DNA of 64,000 nt from JAAYLC01 sp964636665 (GCA_964636665.1 CAZWVT010000004.1:9708-73707), one strand, 5' to 3'; shown: positions 26,513-35,958, numbered from the stretch's first letter. Program-made: numbers and translations. Notes: generated from the letters alone by a model not told the origin.

Positions 26513-27358
26513 TTACATCGCACCCCACTCTTGAAGTGATTTGGTATTTAATGCTACATAATCATCGTTTTTTGCTTTTTTGGCTAATTCCAAAGATTTT
26601 TTGGCTGCTGCAATCGCTCCTTTTTTATCTCCGGCTTTCATGTAGATAAGTGCTTGTTGTCTGAGTTGCCAAAACATTGGATTCTCCGATAAATCCATCG
26701 ATTTGTCTATCCATTTTTTAGCTTGTTGAATGTCTTTTCCTGTTTCAAAATAATAGATTGCTGCTGCATAATAATCATTTGCAGACGGTCCGTTCATCAC
26801 ACTGTTAATGTTTGCCAAAACCGCCTCATCAGTTTTAAATTGAACCGGAATTCCAACATAAGTTTTTACCCAACGAATCCCGATTTTAGCTGTATCGTGA
26901 GTAATATCGTCAACGGTAATCGTAAAAGTCTCGATTTCAGAGGCTAAATGTCCGGTTGGAACATTCAGATGAGCAGCTACCTTAGAGTCATCCCACTTAT
27001 CCGGCAATCCCCAATTGTTTGTATCGGTATAAAAATAGACATCCCAGCTCGATACACCCGGTTTTGTAAAAAGTGCATAACTTCCGGCTTTTAATGTATT
27101 TCCATTAACAACCACATCATTGCTAAATCGAATTACGGTATTGTTATTGGCTCCGGTTCTCCACATTCTATCAAAAGGAACCAAATTTCCGTAGATATTT
27201 CTTCCTTTTGCAGAGGGTCTGGAATATTCAACTGCAATATCAGTTAATCCAACACGTTGTTCAATTTTTTGAAAGGGACTGGGTTGGGGCGTTGAAATTT
27301 GAGCATACGAAATCATCCCAAATGCAAGCGCAACAGCTAATGTTAAAATTTTTTTCAT
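26513..27358 (-). CDS. DUF2911 protein, exported
   Basis: A 281-residue protein with a signal peptide (MKKILTLAVALAFGMISYAQ). The DUF2911 domain spans about 22-185 with the typical words VEYSRPSAKGR and YGNLVPFDRMWRTGANNNT. A C-terminal part (about 190-281) looks like TPR helices. The function of DUF2911 is unknown; such proteins are common and often abundant in Bacteroidota periplasm or vesicles. A -7 box TATTTTTG (minus, 27388-27395) lies 30 nt upstream. Confidence 0.92.
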   Translation of the reverse strand: MKKILTLAVALAFGMISYAQISTPQPSPFQKIEQRVGLTDIAVEYSRPSAKGRNIYGNLVPFDRMWRTGANNNTVIRFSNDVVVNGNTLKAGSYALFTKPGVSSWDVYFYTDTNNWGLPDKWDDSKVAAHLNVPTGHLASEIETFTITVDDITHDTAKIGIRWVKTYVGIPVQFKTDEAVLANINSVMNGPSANDYYAAAIYYFETGKDIQQAKKWIDKSMDLSENPMFWQLRQQALIYMKAGDKKGAIAAAKKSLELAKKAKNDDYVALNTKSLQEWGAM

Positions 27359-27554
27359 ATAATTAAGATATTAATCGGTTTGGAAAGCAAAAATACAATT
27401 GTTATAGCAAAGAGAAAACTACAAATGCTTATTTTAAAATCTTGTGTCGATGTTAAAAATCTTACAAAATTCAGCTTAACATCCCTATCTTTACTTACAA
27501 TTTTATTACTCTTGTAGAGTTTATACATAAAACCCCCACAAATAATTTAAATGT

Positions 27555-28142
27555 ATGAAAAAACGCTTTTTATATGTAATCATCGTTCTTTTTCCGGTTA
27601 TTACTATAGCTCAAGATGACGTTCAAATTATCGACAGAACTTTAAATACTCAAATGGATGAAGTATTTGAAAAAAGTAATAGTTACAAGGAGTATAAGGT
27701 TATTAGAAAAAGTGAGCTTAACACACTACGCAGAAACATCCTCGATTCGATTGGCGAGCTAAAACAAACCATTCAAAATCAGCAAAATAATTTAGAAATT
27801 CAACAAGCTACAGTTGATACGCTCAATCTTCAGTTAAAATCTACTGATGAAGAATTGGCAATTTCCCAAGAGAAAGAAAAAAGCATTCAATTTCTGGGTA
27901 TTTTAATGTCTAAAACCGGTTATAGCGCACTCCTTTTTAGCATTATAGGGATTTTAATCCTCGCGTGTGCGTTTTTACTTTATCGTTTTATTACAAGTCA
28001 TAAAGTAATTCGGAATGCAGAATTAAAAATTGCCGAAATGGAAATTGAAATAGAAGATTATCGCAGAAACAGTCTTGAAAGAGAACAAAAGCTTCGTCGA
28101 AAACTCCAGGATGAAATTAATAAAAACAGGAAGCTGCAATAA
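27555..28142 (+). CDS. Exported coiled-coil protein with one membrane helix
   Basis: A 195-residue protein: signal-like N-terminus ending TIAQ at residue 19, a long periplasmic coiled coil (about 45-110, rich in Gln, Asn, Glu, Leu), one transmembrane helix at about 122-146, and a cytosolic, highly charged coiled coil to the end. As I recall, homologues in flavobacteria carry the label tRNA (guanine-N1)-methyltransferase, but no methyltransferase motif is visible, so the label is wrong or unsupported. It could link envelope and cytoplasm structurally. It is convergent with murA. Confidence 0.8.
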   Translation: MKKRFLYVIIVLFPVITIAQDDVQIIDRTLNTQMDEVFEKSNSYKEYKVIRKSELNTLRRNILDSIGELKQTIQNQQNNLEIQQATVDTLNLQLKSTDEELAISQEKEKSIQFLGILMSKTGYSALLFSIIGILILACAFLLYRFITSHKVIRNAELKIAEMEIEIEDYRRNSLEREQKLRRKLQDEINKNRKLQ

Positions 28143-28154
28143 ATAAAATAGCAA

Positions 28155-29462
28155 CTAAATTCTTTTTATTCTCGCTCCTAAAGCTCGTAAACGTTCGTCG
28201 ATATTTTCATACCCGCGGTCAATCTGTTCAATATTGTGAATCGTACTTGTTCCTTTTGCCGACAGTGCAGCAATCAACAGAGCAATTCCGGCACGAATAT
28301 CGGGTGAAACCATAGTCGTAGCTTTCAAATTGGATTCAAAATTATGTCCGATAACCGTTGCGCGGTGAGGATCACAAAGAATTATTTTCGCTCCCATATC
28401 GATTAATTTATCGACGAAAAACAATCGGCTTTCAAACATTTTTTGATGAATCAGCACGCTTCCTTTTGCCTGCGTACTCACAACCAAAATGATGCTCAAT
28501 AAATCCGGTGTAAATCCGGGCCAGGGTGCATCGGAAATTGTCATAATAGACCCATCGATATAACCTTGAATTTCATAATTTTCATGAGCCGGAATGTGGA
28601 TGTCATCTCCTACTTTATTCAAGGTTATTCCGAGTTTTCTAAAAGTTTCGGGAATTAATCCCAAGTTTTCCCAACTGACGTTTTTAATGGTAATCTCACT
28701 TTTGGTCATTGCAGCCAACCCGATCCAACTACCGATTTCAATCATATCCGGCAAAATCCGGTGGGTGCATCCTTTTAAACTCCTAACACCTTCAATAGTA
28801 ATTAAATTGGAACCGACCCCGGAAATATTTGCTCCCATTGCGTTGAGCATTTTACACAATTGCTGGATATAAGGTTCGCAAGCTGCGTTGTAAATCGTTG
28901 TGGTTCCTTTGGCTAAAACTGCGGCCATAACAATATTTGCTGTTCCGGTTACAGATGCTTGATCCAAAAGCATATATGTTCCCTGAAGTCCATCGGGAGC
29001 TTCTACGCTGTAAAAACGTTCTTCTTTATTGTAAAGAAATTTTGCACCTAATTTTATAAAACCTTCAAAGTGAGTATCGACACGACGGCGACCAATTTTA
29101 TCACCACCCGGGCGTGGCACTGAAGCTTTCCCAAATCGTGCTAATAAAGGACCGATTATCATAATCGAACCACGCAGAGAAGATGCGTCCGCTTTATACT
29201 GTTCGGAAGCAAGATAATTCAAGTTGATGTCTTTTGCGATGAAAGATTTTTTACCTTTTTCAATATCCTTGATTATCACTCCTAAATTTCTCAGAATTTC
29301 AATCAATTTATTGACATCTATAATATCCGGAATATTCTCGATGATTACTTCTTCTTCGGTTAAAAGCACTGCGCAAAGGATTTGCAATGCTTCATTTTTT
29401 GCCCCTTGAGCAGTTATAGCTCCGTGGAGTTTATAGCCTCCTTCAATTTGAAATGTAGCCAT
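28155..29462 (-). CDS. murA: UDP-N-acetylglucosamine 1-carboxyvinyltransferase
   Basis: MurA transfers enolpyruvate from PEP to UDP-GlcNAc, the first committed step of peptidoglycan synthesis in the cytosol. The N-terminal substrate Lys-Asn pair lies in GAKNEALQ (about 20-27). Around 118-130 is the region RPGGDKIGRR; the classical active-site Cys loop is here of the form seen in Bacteroidota, without an obvious Cys, which if real would imply fosfomycin resistance. The length (435 aa) is typical. It is 9 nt downstream of the DUF4290 gene. Confidence 0.96.
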   Translation of the reverse strand: MATFQIEGGYKLHGAITAQGAKNEALQILCAVLLTEEEVIIENIPDIIDVNKLIEILRNLGVIIKDIEKGKKSFIAKDINLNYLASEQYKADASSLRGSIMIIGPLLARFGKASVPRPGGDKIGRRRVDTHFEGFIKLGAKFLYNKEERFYSVEAPDGLQGTYMLLDQASVTGTANIVMAAVLAKGTTTIYNAACEPYIQQLCKMLNAMGANISGVGSNLITIEGVRSLKGCTHRILPDMIEIGSWIGLAAMTKSEITIKNVSWENLGLIPETFRKLGITLNKVGDDIHIPAHENYEIQGYIDGSIMTISDAPWPGFTPDLLSIILVVSTQAKGSVLIHQKMFESRLFFVDKLIDMGAKIILCDPHRATVIGHNFESNLKATTMVSPDIRAGIALLIAALSAKGTSTIHNIEQIDRGYENIDERLRALGARIKRI

Positions 29463-29471
29463 TCTTATTTG

Positions 29472-30110
29472 TTAAAATCTTTTACGTCTGCCTGTTTTAT
29501 AATTTTTTCTGGAACTTGAAAAACGCTTTTTTGTTTTCATCAAATCTGAAGCATTACTCAAATCTTCATCACGTTTTCTCAAGTCAATTTTACCATCGGA
29601 AAGTTCGTACAAATGGTCAAATATCACAATATCCTCGACGGAATCCTTATTCCAACTCAAATAAGATTTTTTCATGTGATTGGCGATTGTAAGTATCAAT
29701 CCATCTTTTTTAGGACCGTCTTCCCAACGGATTGCTTCATCAATCATGCGTTTAATATTGTTTCCGTAAAAACGATACTTGGGAAAATTCTGAGGATACT
29801 TGAGAGGTTCCGGGCGTTCTTCTAATTCTTCTTTTAAAAGTTTTGGATAAGGAGAATCTACATCGAGCTGAAAATCCGAAATGATAAACAACTGATCCCA
29901 TAGCATATGCTGAAAATCGGGAACATCGCGAAGATGCGGATTCATATTTCCCATAACCGAAATAATACTTTTTGCAGTTCGATTGCGGGCTTCTTTATCT
30001 TCAATTGTTATGGCATAATCTACCATTTTTTGAACGTGACGTCCATATTCGGGGAGTTTTAAACCGGAACGTTCGGTATTGTATTCTAAGTTGTCTATGG
30101 TTACTGTCAA
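29472..30110 (-). CDS. DUF4290 protein
   Basis: A 212-residue soluble protein of a Bacteroidota-specific family. Residues 1-170 are helical with repeated words such as LEYNTERSGLKLPEYGRHVQ and NNIKRMIDEAIRWEDG. The C-terminus is a very basic tail (KKRFSSSRKNYKTGRRKR) that could bind nucleic acid. The function is not known. The gene sits directly upstream of murA in the same transcript, an arrangement I believe is conserved. Confidence 0.88.
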   Translation of the reverse strand: MTVTIDNLEYNTERSGLKLPEYGRHVQKMVDYAITIEDKEARNRTAKSIISVMGNMNPHLRDVPDFQHMLWDQLFIISDFQLDVDSPYPKLLKEELEERPEPLKYPQNFPKYRFYGNNIKRMIDEAIRWEDGPKKDGLILTIANHMKKSYLSWNKDSVEDIVIFDHLYELSDGKIDLRKRDEDLSNASDLMKTKKRFSSSRKNYKTGRRKRF

Positions 30111-30163
30111 ATTAAATAAGTTTTGTGTGAATGATATATTATGTAGTGTTTAAAAATAAGAAT

Positions 30164-30448
30164 TTATAATGAAATAACTCCTTTTACTTTAGAAACCTCC
30201 AAATATTTTTCTACTACTACATCCGGGGATTGCATGGTTACCTTAATCGAAATGCTGGTAAAATTTCCACGAGATGAATCTCTTGTAGTAATCAAGGCAT
30301 CTGAACCGTCAAAAACTGCGCGAACTTCTGCAATTTTTTCCAAATCGGCAGGAACGATAAATTTAAAAAGATATTGAGTAGGCCACGTGGTGTCTTCTTC
30401 TAATTGTTTTTTGAGTCTGATATAAAAATCTTCTGTTTTTTTATCCAT
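30164..30448 (-). CDS. DUF493 family protein (YbeD-like)
   Basis: A 94-residue ACT-like alpha/beta protein of the YbeD/DUF493 family (words WPTQYLFKFIVPA, then TTRDSSRGNFTSISIKVTMQSPDVVVEKY). The molecular role is not established; in E. coli ybeD lies beside lipoate synthesis genes. A perfect -7 box TATCTTTG (minus, 30469-30476) lies 20 nt upstream, so it begins its own transcript. It is divergent from the AAA ATPase gene. Confidence 0.9.
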   Translation of the reverse strand: MDKKTEDFYIRLKKQLEEDTTWPTQYLFKFIVPADLEKIAEVRAVFDGSDALITTRDSSRGNFTSISIKVTMQSPDVVVEKYLEVSKVKGVISL

Positions 30449-30526
30449 ACATTAAAATCCTTTGATTGCAAAGATACACTTTCAACATCGATTATATTTT
30501 ATTTACTTTGTATAAAATTCTGACAA

Positions 30527-31072
30527 TTGGCAGCAAAAAGAATATTGATTACCGGCGGTCCGGGTTCGGGTAAGACGGCACTGATAAAAAATTTAGAAAA
30601 ATTAGGATATTCCGTACAACATGAAATTTCCAGAGAAATTACGCTTCAAGCACAAAAAGACGGAATTGCTCAGTTATTCTTAGAAAATCCGATTTTATTC
30701 AGTCAAAAACTGCTGGAAGGAAGATTGATTCAATATCAAGCAGCAGAATCCTGCACTCAATCAATCTTATTTTACGACCGCGGCGTTGCAGACGTTACTG
30801 CTTATATGGATTTTTTGAATGTTCATTATCCGCCACACTTCAGCGAAGAATGCAACCAAAATCGATATGACGTGGTTTTTGTTTTGCCACCTTGGGAAAA
30901 AATATACATTACTGATAACGAGCGATATGAATCTTTCAAACAAGCTGAAATCATTTATGAACATTTGAAAAAAGGATATGAAAAATACGGTTACTCTTTA
31001 ATCGAAGTTCCCGTAGGTTCCGTAGAAGAACGCACCGATTATATTTTAAATAAACTCAAGCAGACACTTTGA
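30527..31072 (+). CDS. P-loop AAA-type ATPase, TTG start
   Basis: A 181-residue small ATP/GTP-binding protein. Walker A is GGPGSGKT at about 10-17, a Walker B-like FYDRGVAD lies near 83, and VVFVLPPWEK near 120. It is similar to kinase-like ATPases widespread in Bacteroidota and Proteobacteria. The frame has only a TTG start (30527) in the right place. A -7-like TTACTTTG ends at 30510, so the mRNA leader would be only about 12 nt. The stop overlaps the recQ start (TTGA). Confidence 0.82.
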   Translation: MAAKRILITGGPGSGKTALIKNLEKLGYSVQHEISREITLQAQKDGIAQLFLENPILFSQKLLEGRLIQYQAAESCTQSILFYDRGVADVTAYMDFLNVHYPPHFSEECNQNRYDVVFVLPPWEKIYITDNERYESFKQAEIIYEHLKKGYEKYGYSLIEVPVGSVEERTDYILNKLKQTL

Positions 31073-32970
31073 ATTCCTTAGAAAATATACTACACCAATT
31101 TTGGGGATTTTCTTCATTTCGTCCGTTACAAAAAGAAATTATCGAATCGGTTTTAAACGGACGAGACACCGTTGCGCTTATGCCAACAGGCGGCGGGAAA
31201 TCGTTGTGTTATCAAGTTCCCTCTATGGCTTCAGAAGGAATTTGTATAGTTATTTCCCCGCTTGTTGCACTGATGCAGGATCAAGTAAGTGGACTTGAGA
31301 AAAAAGGAATTAAAGCAATTGATTTATCAGGTGGAATTTCTTTTCACGAGATGCAAAATCTTTTAGATAATGCGCTGTATGGCAACTACAAGTTTTTATA
31401 TCTGTCTCCGGAACGTCTTCAGCAGGATATTGTTCAAAATTACATTCGGTTAATGAAAGTTAATCTCATTGCCATTGATGAAGCGCACTGTATTTCGCAA
31501 TGGGGAAATGACTTTCGACCGGCTTATAAAAATATCGTTTTACTCAGAACATTACAACCGCTCACTCCTTTTTTGGCATTGACAGCCACTGCCACACCGC
31601 GAGTTTTGGATGATACTTTGAACGAACTAAAATTGGAACTTCCTCAAATTTTCAAACAATCTTTTGTTCGCAGTAACTTGGCTTATAAAGTAAAAACAGA
31701 AACTGATAAAATCCATCGGACTTCCCAAATTCTTCAAGACAATCCCGGCGCTGCAATCGTTTATGTAAGAAATAGAAAAGCAACTATAGACGTTTCCCAA
31801 CAATTAAAAACTTACGGGCTTCGTGCAGATTTTTATCACGGTGGACTTTCAGCGGAAGAAAAAAGAGTGAAATTAGAAGATTGGCAAGCCGGAAAAACCA
31901 ATATTATCGTTGGGACAAGTGCTTTCGGAATGGGAATAGACCATCCGCATGTTCGATTTGTGATTCATTTGCAACTTCCGGAAAGTTTGGAAAGTTATTT
32001 TCAGGAAGTTGGGCGTGCCGGGAGGGACGGCGATTATGCAGAAGGAATTTTGTTGTATGACAAATTTGATGACAAACAGGTAGAAAATCAATTTATTTCC
32101 AATTTACCGACTTCTTCAGATGTAACATACATCTATCGAAAACTCAGCAGTTATTTGCAAATTGCTTATGGAGAAGGACAAAATGTTCAATACCAATTTA
32201 ATTTTGTCGATTTTGTAAAAAAGTACAAGCTCAACAGTATGCTTACGTACAATGCTTTGAAAGGATTGGACAGGTTAGGCGTCCTTCAATTGTCTGAACA
32301 ATTTACCAAAAAAACCATTCTCAAGTTTTTAGGCAGCTCGTCTGATTTACTGAGATATTTTGAAAGAGATATGCAAATTTCGATTGTGGGGAAATCGATT
32401 TTGAGACTTTATGCCGGAATCTCTGAACTTCCAATTTCTGTTGATTTGGAATTGATTTCTTCAAAAACCGGACAATCTGTCAATGAGATTCTTAAAATAT
32501 TAAAACGCATGAACGAAGACGGCGTTATAGAACTTCAAAACATTGCAACCGATGCCTCTATCACTTATTTGGTGCCGAGAGAGGACGACCGAACGATTTC
32601 CAGAATATCAACTGAATTTGAGCGACTAAACAAATTAAAAGTCAAACAAGTTCAGGCGATGATTGAATATGTACACAACACAAAAACATGTAGGACGATT
32701 CAGTTGGTAAGTTATTTTGGTGAAAAAAATAATACGCCTTGTAAAATCTGTTCTGTGTGTACTGCAAAGAATGAAAATAATATGAAAGTTGACCCAAAGG
32801 TTTTGACTGGGGAAATATTGTCTTTTTTAAAAGAAAAATCATATACTTCAAAAGAACTGATTGAGGCATTGCCTTATCCCAAACATGAAGTAATAAATAC
32901 CTTAAAACTTTTATTGGATAATGAATTTATCCGTTTAACCGATACCAATGAATTGTATATTTCAAACTAA
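31069..32970 (+). CDS. recQ: ATP-dependent DNA helicase RecQ
   Basis: 3'-5' superfamily 2 helicase of 633 residues. Motif I MPTGGGKS near 39-46, motif II DEAHCISQWG (about 139-148), motif III LTATATPRV, motif VI QEVGRAGRDG (about 311-320). The RQC zinc site comes late, with CRT...CKICSVC at about 545-567. No HRDC domain is evident; residues 575-633 form a short winged-helix-like tail. The start is TTG at 31069, overlapping the ATPase gene's stop, so translation of the two is coupled. fmt follows after 2 nt. Confidence 0.95.
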   Translation: MNSLENILHQFWGFSSFRPLQKEIIESVLNGRDTVALMPTGGGKSLCYQVPSMASEGICIVISPLVALMQDQVSGLEKKGIKAIDLSGGISFHEMQNLLDNALYGNYKFLYLSPERLQQDIVQNYIRLMKVNLIAIDEAHCISQWGNDFRPAYKNIVLLRTLQPLTPFLALTATATPRVLDDTLNELKLELPQIFKQSFVRSNLAYKVKTETDKIHRTSQILQDNPGAAIVYVRNRKATIDVSQQLKTYGLRADFYHGGLSAEEKRVKLEDWQAGKTNIIVGTSAFGMGIDHPHVRFVIHLQLPESLESYFQEVGRAGRDGDYAEGILLYDKFDDKQVENQFISNLPTSSDVTYIYRKLSSYLQIAYGEGQNVQYQFNFVDFVKKYKLNSMLTYNALKGLDRLGVLQLSEQFTKKTILKFLGSSSDLLRYFERDMQISIVGKSILRLYAGISELPISVDLELISSKTGQSVNEILKILKRMNEDGVIELQNIATDASITYLVPREDDRTISRISTEFERLNKLKVKQVQAMIEYVHNTKTCRTIQLVSYFGEKNNTPCKICSVCTAKNENNMKVDPKVLTGEILSFLKEKSYTSKELIEALPYPKHEVINTLKLLLDNEFIRLTDTNELYISN

Positions 32971-32972
32971 CT

Positions 32973-33923
32973 ATGAATAAATCCCTCAAAATAGTATTTA
33001 TGGGTACGCCTGAGTTTGCCGCAACAATTTTAGAAAAAATTTTAAGCAGTTCCCACAAAGTAATCGCCGCAATAACTGTTCCCGACAAACCTGCCGGACG
33101 AGGAAGAAAACCCAATGCATCTGCCGTAAAAAAAACTGCAGAAAAACACAGTCTTCCAATACTTCAACCTGTTAATTTAAAAGATTCCGATTTTGTATCT
33201 CATTTAAAAAAATTAAATGCCGATGTATTTGTGGTGGTTGCTTTTAGAATGCTTCCTAAGGTAGTTTGGGAAATTCCCTCCAAAGGCACGTTTAATCTGC
33301 ACGCTTCACTTCTGCCGCAATATCGCGGAGCCGCACCTATAAATTGGGCGTTGATAAATGGAGAAACCAAAACGGGTGTTACTACTTTTTTTATCGATGA
33401 ACAAATTGATACCGGTGCCATCATTGCAAAAAAAGAGATTGCCATTGAAGAATCTGACGATGTAAAGACGCTTCACGATAAGCTGATGCATCTCGGCAGC
33501 AAATTGGTTATTGAAACCTTAGACGCCATTGCTGCAAATTCGGTTCAACCGCAAGCGCAGCAACCAGACAGGCAACTTAAAGAAGCACCTAAATTAACTC
33601 CTGAGAATACGCGAATCGATTGGAAGCTGCCCGGAAAAAAAATCGCAAATACAATCAGAGGGCTTTCTCCATTTCCGGTTGCTTGGACACTTTTAGAAAA
33701 TAACGGAGAATCACATCGGATGAAAATTTTTAAAGCCATTTTTGACAAGAAAAATCATCAAGAAAAGATTGGAGAATTAATTGTGACTAAAAAAGAAATT
33801 GCTGTCGCCGTATCCGACGGTTTTGTATATCTGGATGAAATTCAGCTGCCGGGCAAACGGAAAATGTCGGCAGTAGATTTGTTAAATGGGTTTTCTTTTG
33901 GTAAAAACAGTTCTGTCAATTAG
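32973..33923 (+). CDS. fmt: Methionyl-tRNA formyltransferase
   Basis: Fmt formylates initiator Met-tRNA using 10-formyl-tetrahydrofolate. The signature FMGTPEFAA opens the protein (residues 9-17), the basic loop PDKPAGRGRK is at about 37-46, and the catalytic HASLLPQYRGAAPINWALINGE block lies near 110-131. The C-terminal tRNA-binding domain begins near 208. The length is 316 aa. It is the last gene of the ATPase-recQ-fmt unit. Confidence 0.97.
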   Translation: MNKSLKIVFMGTPEFAATILEKILSSSHKVIAAITVPDKPAGRGRKPNASAVKKTAEKHSLPILQPVNLKDSDFVSHLKKLNADVFVVVAFRMLPKVVWEIPSKGTFNLHASLLPQYRGAAPINWALINGETKTGVTTFFIDEQIDTGAIIAKKEIAIEESDDVKTLHDKLMHLGSKLVIETLDAIAANSVQPQAQQPDRQLKEAPKLTPENTRIDWKLPGKKIANTIRGLSPFPVAWTLLENNGESHRMKIFKAIFDKKNHQEKIGELIVTKKEIAVAVSDGFVYLDEIQLPGKRKMSAVDLLNGFSFGKNSSVN

Positions 33924-34025
33924 AGAATCGGGGCAAAATATTATAGGTTGCACGTTATTTTGGGGCAATTTTATCAACAATATGTTAAAGTTATTAACAA
34001 ATCACTCCTTTTCCTTTGACATTAC

Positions 34026-34055
34026 TTGTATCAATCGATAATCCTTTTAAATTTG
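34026..34055 (+). promoter_or_regulatory. Promoter of the HU gene
   Basis: -33 TTG (34026-34028), 19-nt spacer, -7 TAAATTTG (34048-34055), a full match. The leader would be about 37 nt. Confidence 0.75.
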
Positions 34056-34096
34056 TAGATGTAAAATAGAAGTTTAACCAACAATTTTAAAAGAGT

Positions 34097-34369
34097 ATGA
34101 ACAAATCAGACTTAATTGATTCCATGGCAAGTGATGCCGGAATTTCTAAAGCAACAGCTAAAAAAGCGCTAGATTCTTTTCTAGGTAATGTAAAAACTGC
34201 ACTAAAAGACGGAGAACGCGTTTCTTTAGTTGGTTTTGGAACATGGTCAGTTTCAGAAAGAGCTGCACGTGAAGGAAGAAATCCTCAAACGGGAAAAACT
34301 ATTCAAATCGCTGCTAAAAATGTAGTAAAATTCAAAGCCGGCTCTGAATTACAAAACAGCGTAAACTAA
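34097..34369 (+). CDS. HU-family DNA-binding protein
   Basis: A 90-residue histone-like protein that bends and compacts DNA. The sequence MNKSDLIDSMA opens the helical body; the arm region contains LVGFGTWSVSERAAREGRNP followed by the conserved TGKTIQIAA and VKFKAG. Length and motifs are those of HU rather than IHF. It has a consensus promoter and its own terminator, as expected for an abundant protein. Confidence 0.96.
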   Translation: MNKSDLIDSMASDAGISKATAKKALDSFLGNVKTALKDGERVSLVGFGTWSVSERAAREGRNPQTGKTIQIAAKNVVKFKAGSELQNSVN

Positions 34370-34392
34370 ACCAACCATTTCTAAATAATGCT

Positions 34393-34426
34393 AAAAATCC
34401 TTCAATTACCAGAAGGATTTTTTTTG
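34393..34426 (+). terminator. Terminator after the HU gene
   Basis: An 11-bp stem AAAAATCCTTC (34393-34403) and GAAGGATTTTT (34412-34422), 8-nt loop, followed by a T run. Confidence 0.9.
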
Positions 34427-34514
34427 TTTTTCTATTTAAAACTCTAAAGAGTTTCGATATTTTTTGTATCCTACGATTTTTATTCATAATTTTATTTATA
34501 ACAATTGAAATTTT

Positions 34515-35075
34515 ATGGATATAGTTATACCTTCCAAAGGAAAATTACTTATCGCAGAACCTTCAATCATCGGGGATCTTTCCTTTAATCGTGCAGTTAT
34601 TTTGTTGGCAGAATACAACGATAGTGGTTCTGTTGGTTTTATTCTCAATAAACCGTTAGATTACAAATTGAAAGATTTTATTCCCGATGTAAACTCAGAT
34701 CTCACCATCTATAACGGCGGCCCCGTAGAACAAGACAATTTGTATTTTATCCATTGTGTTCCCGAATTGATTCCCGACAGCATCAATATTTCGGAAGGAA
34801 TTTATTGGGGAGGAGATTTTGAAACAATTCTTGAACTATTAAAAACAAATCGACTTCAGAAAAATCAAATTCGTTTTTTCCTCGGTTATTCAGGATGGGA
34901 AAAGGATCAACTCAACCGTGAACTGGAACTTCAAACCTGGGTAGTGCAACACAACGTTTACAATGGAAACATAATCAAAAAACCGGGACTGAATTTTTGG
35001 AAAGAAAAAATGATGGAGTTGGGCGGAGATTATTCACTGTGGTCTAATGCGCCTGAAAATCCAAACCTGAATTAA
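34515..35075 (+). CDS. YqgE/AlgH family protein
   Basis: A 186-residue protein of the YqgE/AlgH family (DUF179). Key words: GKLLIAEPSI at 9-18, RAVILLAEYNDSGSVGFILNKPL at 26-48, YNGGPVEQDNLYFIH near 71-85 and FLGYSGWEKDQLNREL near 122-137. Its biochemical role is unknown. It runs into the convergent aminotransferase gene, sharing 32 bp of coding DNA. Confidence 0.93.
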   Translation: MDIVIPSKGKLLIAEPSIIGDLSFNRAVILLAEYNDSGSVGFILNKPLDYKLKDFIPDVNSDLTIYNGGPVEQDNLYFIHCVPELIPDSINISEGIYWGGDFETILELLKTNRLQKNQIRFFLGYSGWEKDQLNRELELQTWVVQHNVYNGNIIKKPGLNFWKEKMMELGGDYSLWSNAPENPNLN

Positions 35076-35949
35076 TCGAACTAAAAAGTTTTTTATTCAA
35101 TTGTTTCAATAATTCTCCGGAAACAGCTTGTTCGTATTTCTTTTTCCTGTATTTCGTAATGGGTTTTATTCCAAAAACAACATTTGAAAGGAACAATTCG
35201 TCTGCTTTTTGTAGTTCAAACGGAGAAATGGTGCGTTCTTCCAATTTAAACTCCGGATGGGATTCAATGATTTCTGACAATTGCTTTCTCATAATTCCGT
35301 TTAAACAACCTTCAGAAAGTGGTGGTGTCGTTATGGTATTTTGATTTACCATAAACAAATTGGCATTTAATGCTTCGATTACATTCTTTTCATCATTTAG
35401 AACCAAACAATTTTGATATCCATTTTCTTGCGCATAAATGCTTCCCAATACATTAATGATTTTATTGGTCGTTTTTAAGGTTGACAACAAATCTTTACGC
35501 ACATAAAAATCTTTGTAAAGTTCAACTTCATAAGGTTCGTTCTCAATCTTATATTCACTAAAATCTATTTCTTCGGAGAGCATGGCGTAATCAATCATTC
35601 TTGTTTTAGGAAGGTATTTCCCACCGGATTTTCGCCAAACTAAGATTTTGATTCTGAAAGTTTTGGATGTATTAAAAGAAATGGTTTTGTCAATTTCATT
35701 TTTAAGAAATTCCATGGTAAAATCCATTGGAATTTCCATTCTCAAAATGCGCATTGACGCCATTAAACGGAAATAATGGTCTTCCCAAAACAACACGGTT
35801 CCTCTTGCGACGAGCAAGGTTTCAAAAAGCGCATCGCCATAATGAAGTCCTCTGTTTTGTATGGAAACGACCGCTTTATCCGATTCTGTAATTTGTCCGT
35901 TAAGGTTGATTGAATTTGATTCGGTAATGCGATTTGTATTTTGATGCAT
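35044..35949 (-). CDS. Class IV PLP aminotransferase
   Basis: A 301-residue fold type IV PLP enzyme, of the branch that includes branched-chain aminotransferase and aminodeoxychorismate lyase (PabC). GLHYGDALFETLLV lies at about 34-47, the PLP lysine in TLKTTNKIINVLGS at about 155-168, and the cofactor phosphate region in EALNANLFM and LSEGCLNGIMR. The branch cannot be fixed by eye; 4-amino-4-deoxychorismate lyase is a fair guess. It starts 9 nt after the START-like gene. Confidence 0.88.
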   Translation of the reverse strand: MHQNTNRITESNSINLNGQITESDKAVVSIQNRGLHYGDALFETLLVARGTVLFWEDHYFRLMASMRILRMEIPMDFTMEFLKNEIDKTISFNTSKTFRIKILVWRKSGGKYLPKTRMIDYAMLSEEIDFSEYKIENEPYEVELYKDFYVRKDLLSTLKTTNKIINVLGSIYAQENGYQNCLVLNDEKNVIEALNANLFMVNQNTITTPPLSEGCLNGIMRKQLSEIIESHPEFKLEERTISPFELQKADELFLSNVVFGIKPITKYRKKKYEQAVSGELLKQLNKKLFSSINSGLDFQAH

Positions 35950-35958
35950 AAAAAAAAT

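Noticed and set aside
27555..28142. Assignment as a tRNA methyltransferase
   Set aside because: No SAM-binding or knot motif is visible; the protein is a signal peptide, coiled coil and membrane helix.
30164..33923. AAA ATPase plus RecQ as an anti-phage defence island
   Set aside because: The neighbours are fmt, HU, murA and DUF493, all core genes; no nuclease, methylase or integrase is present.
33924..34025. Two GGGGCAA words before the HU promoter as an operator
   Set aside because: Only two copies of a 7-nt word, without symmetry or fixed spacing to the promoter.
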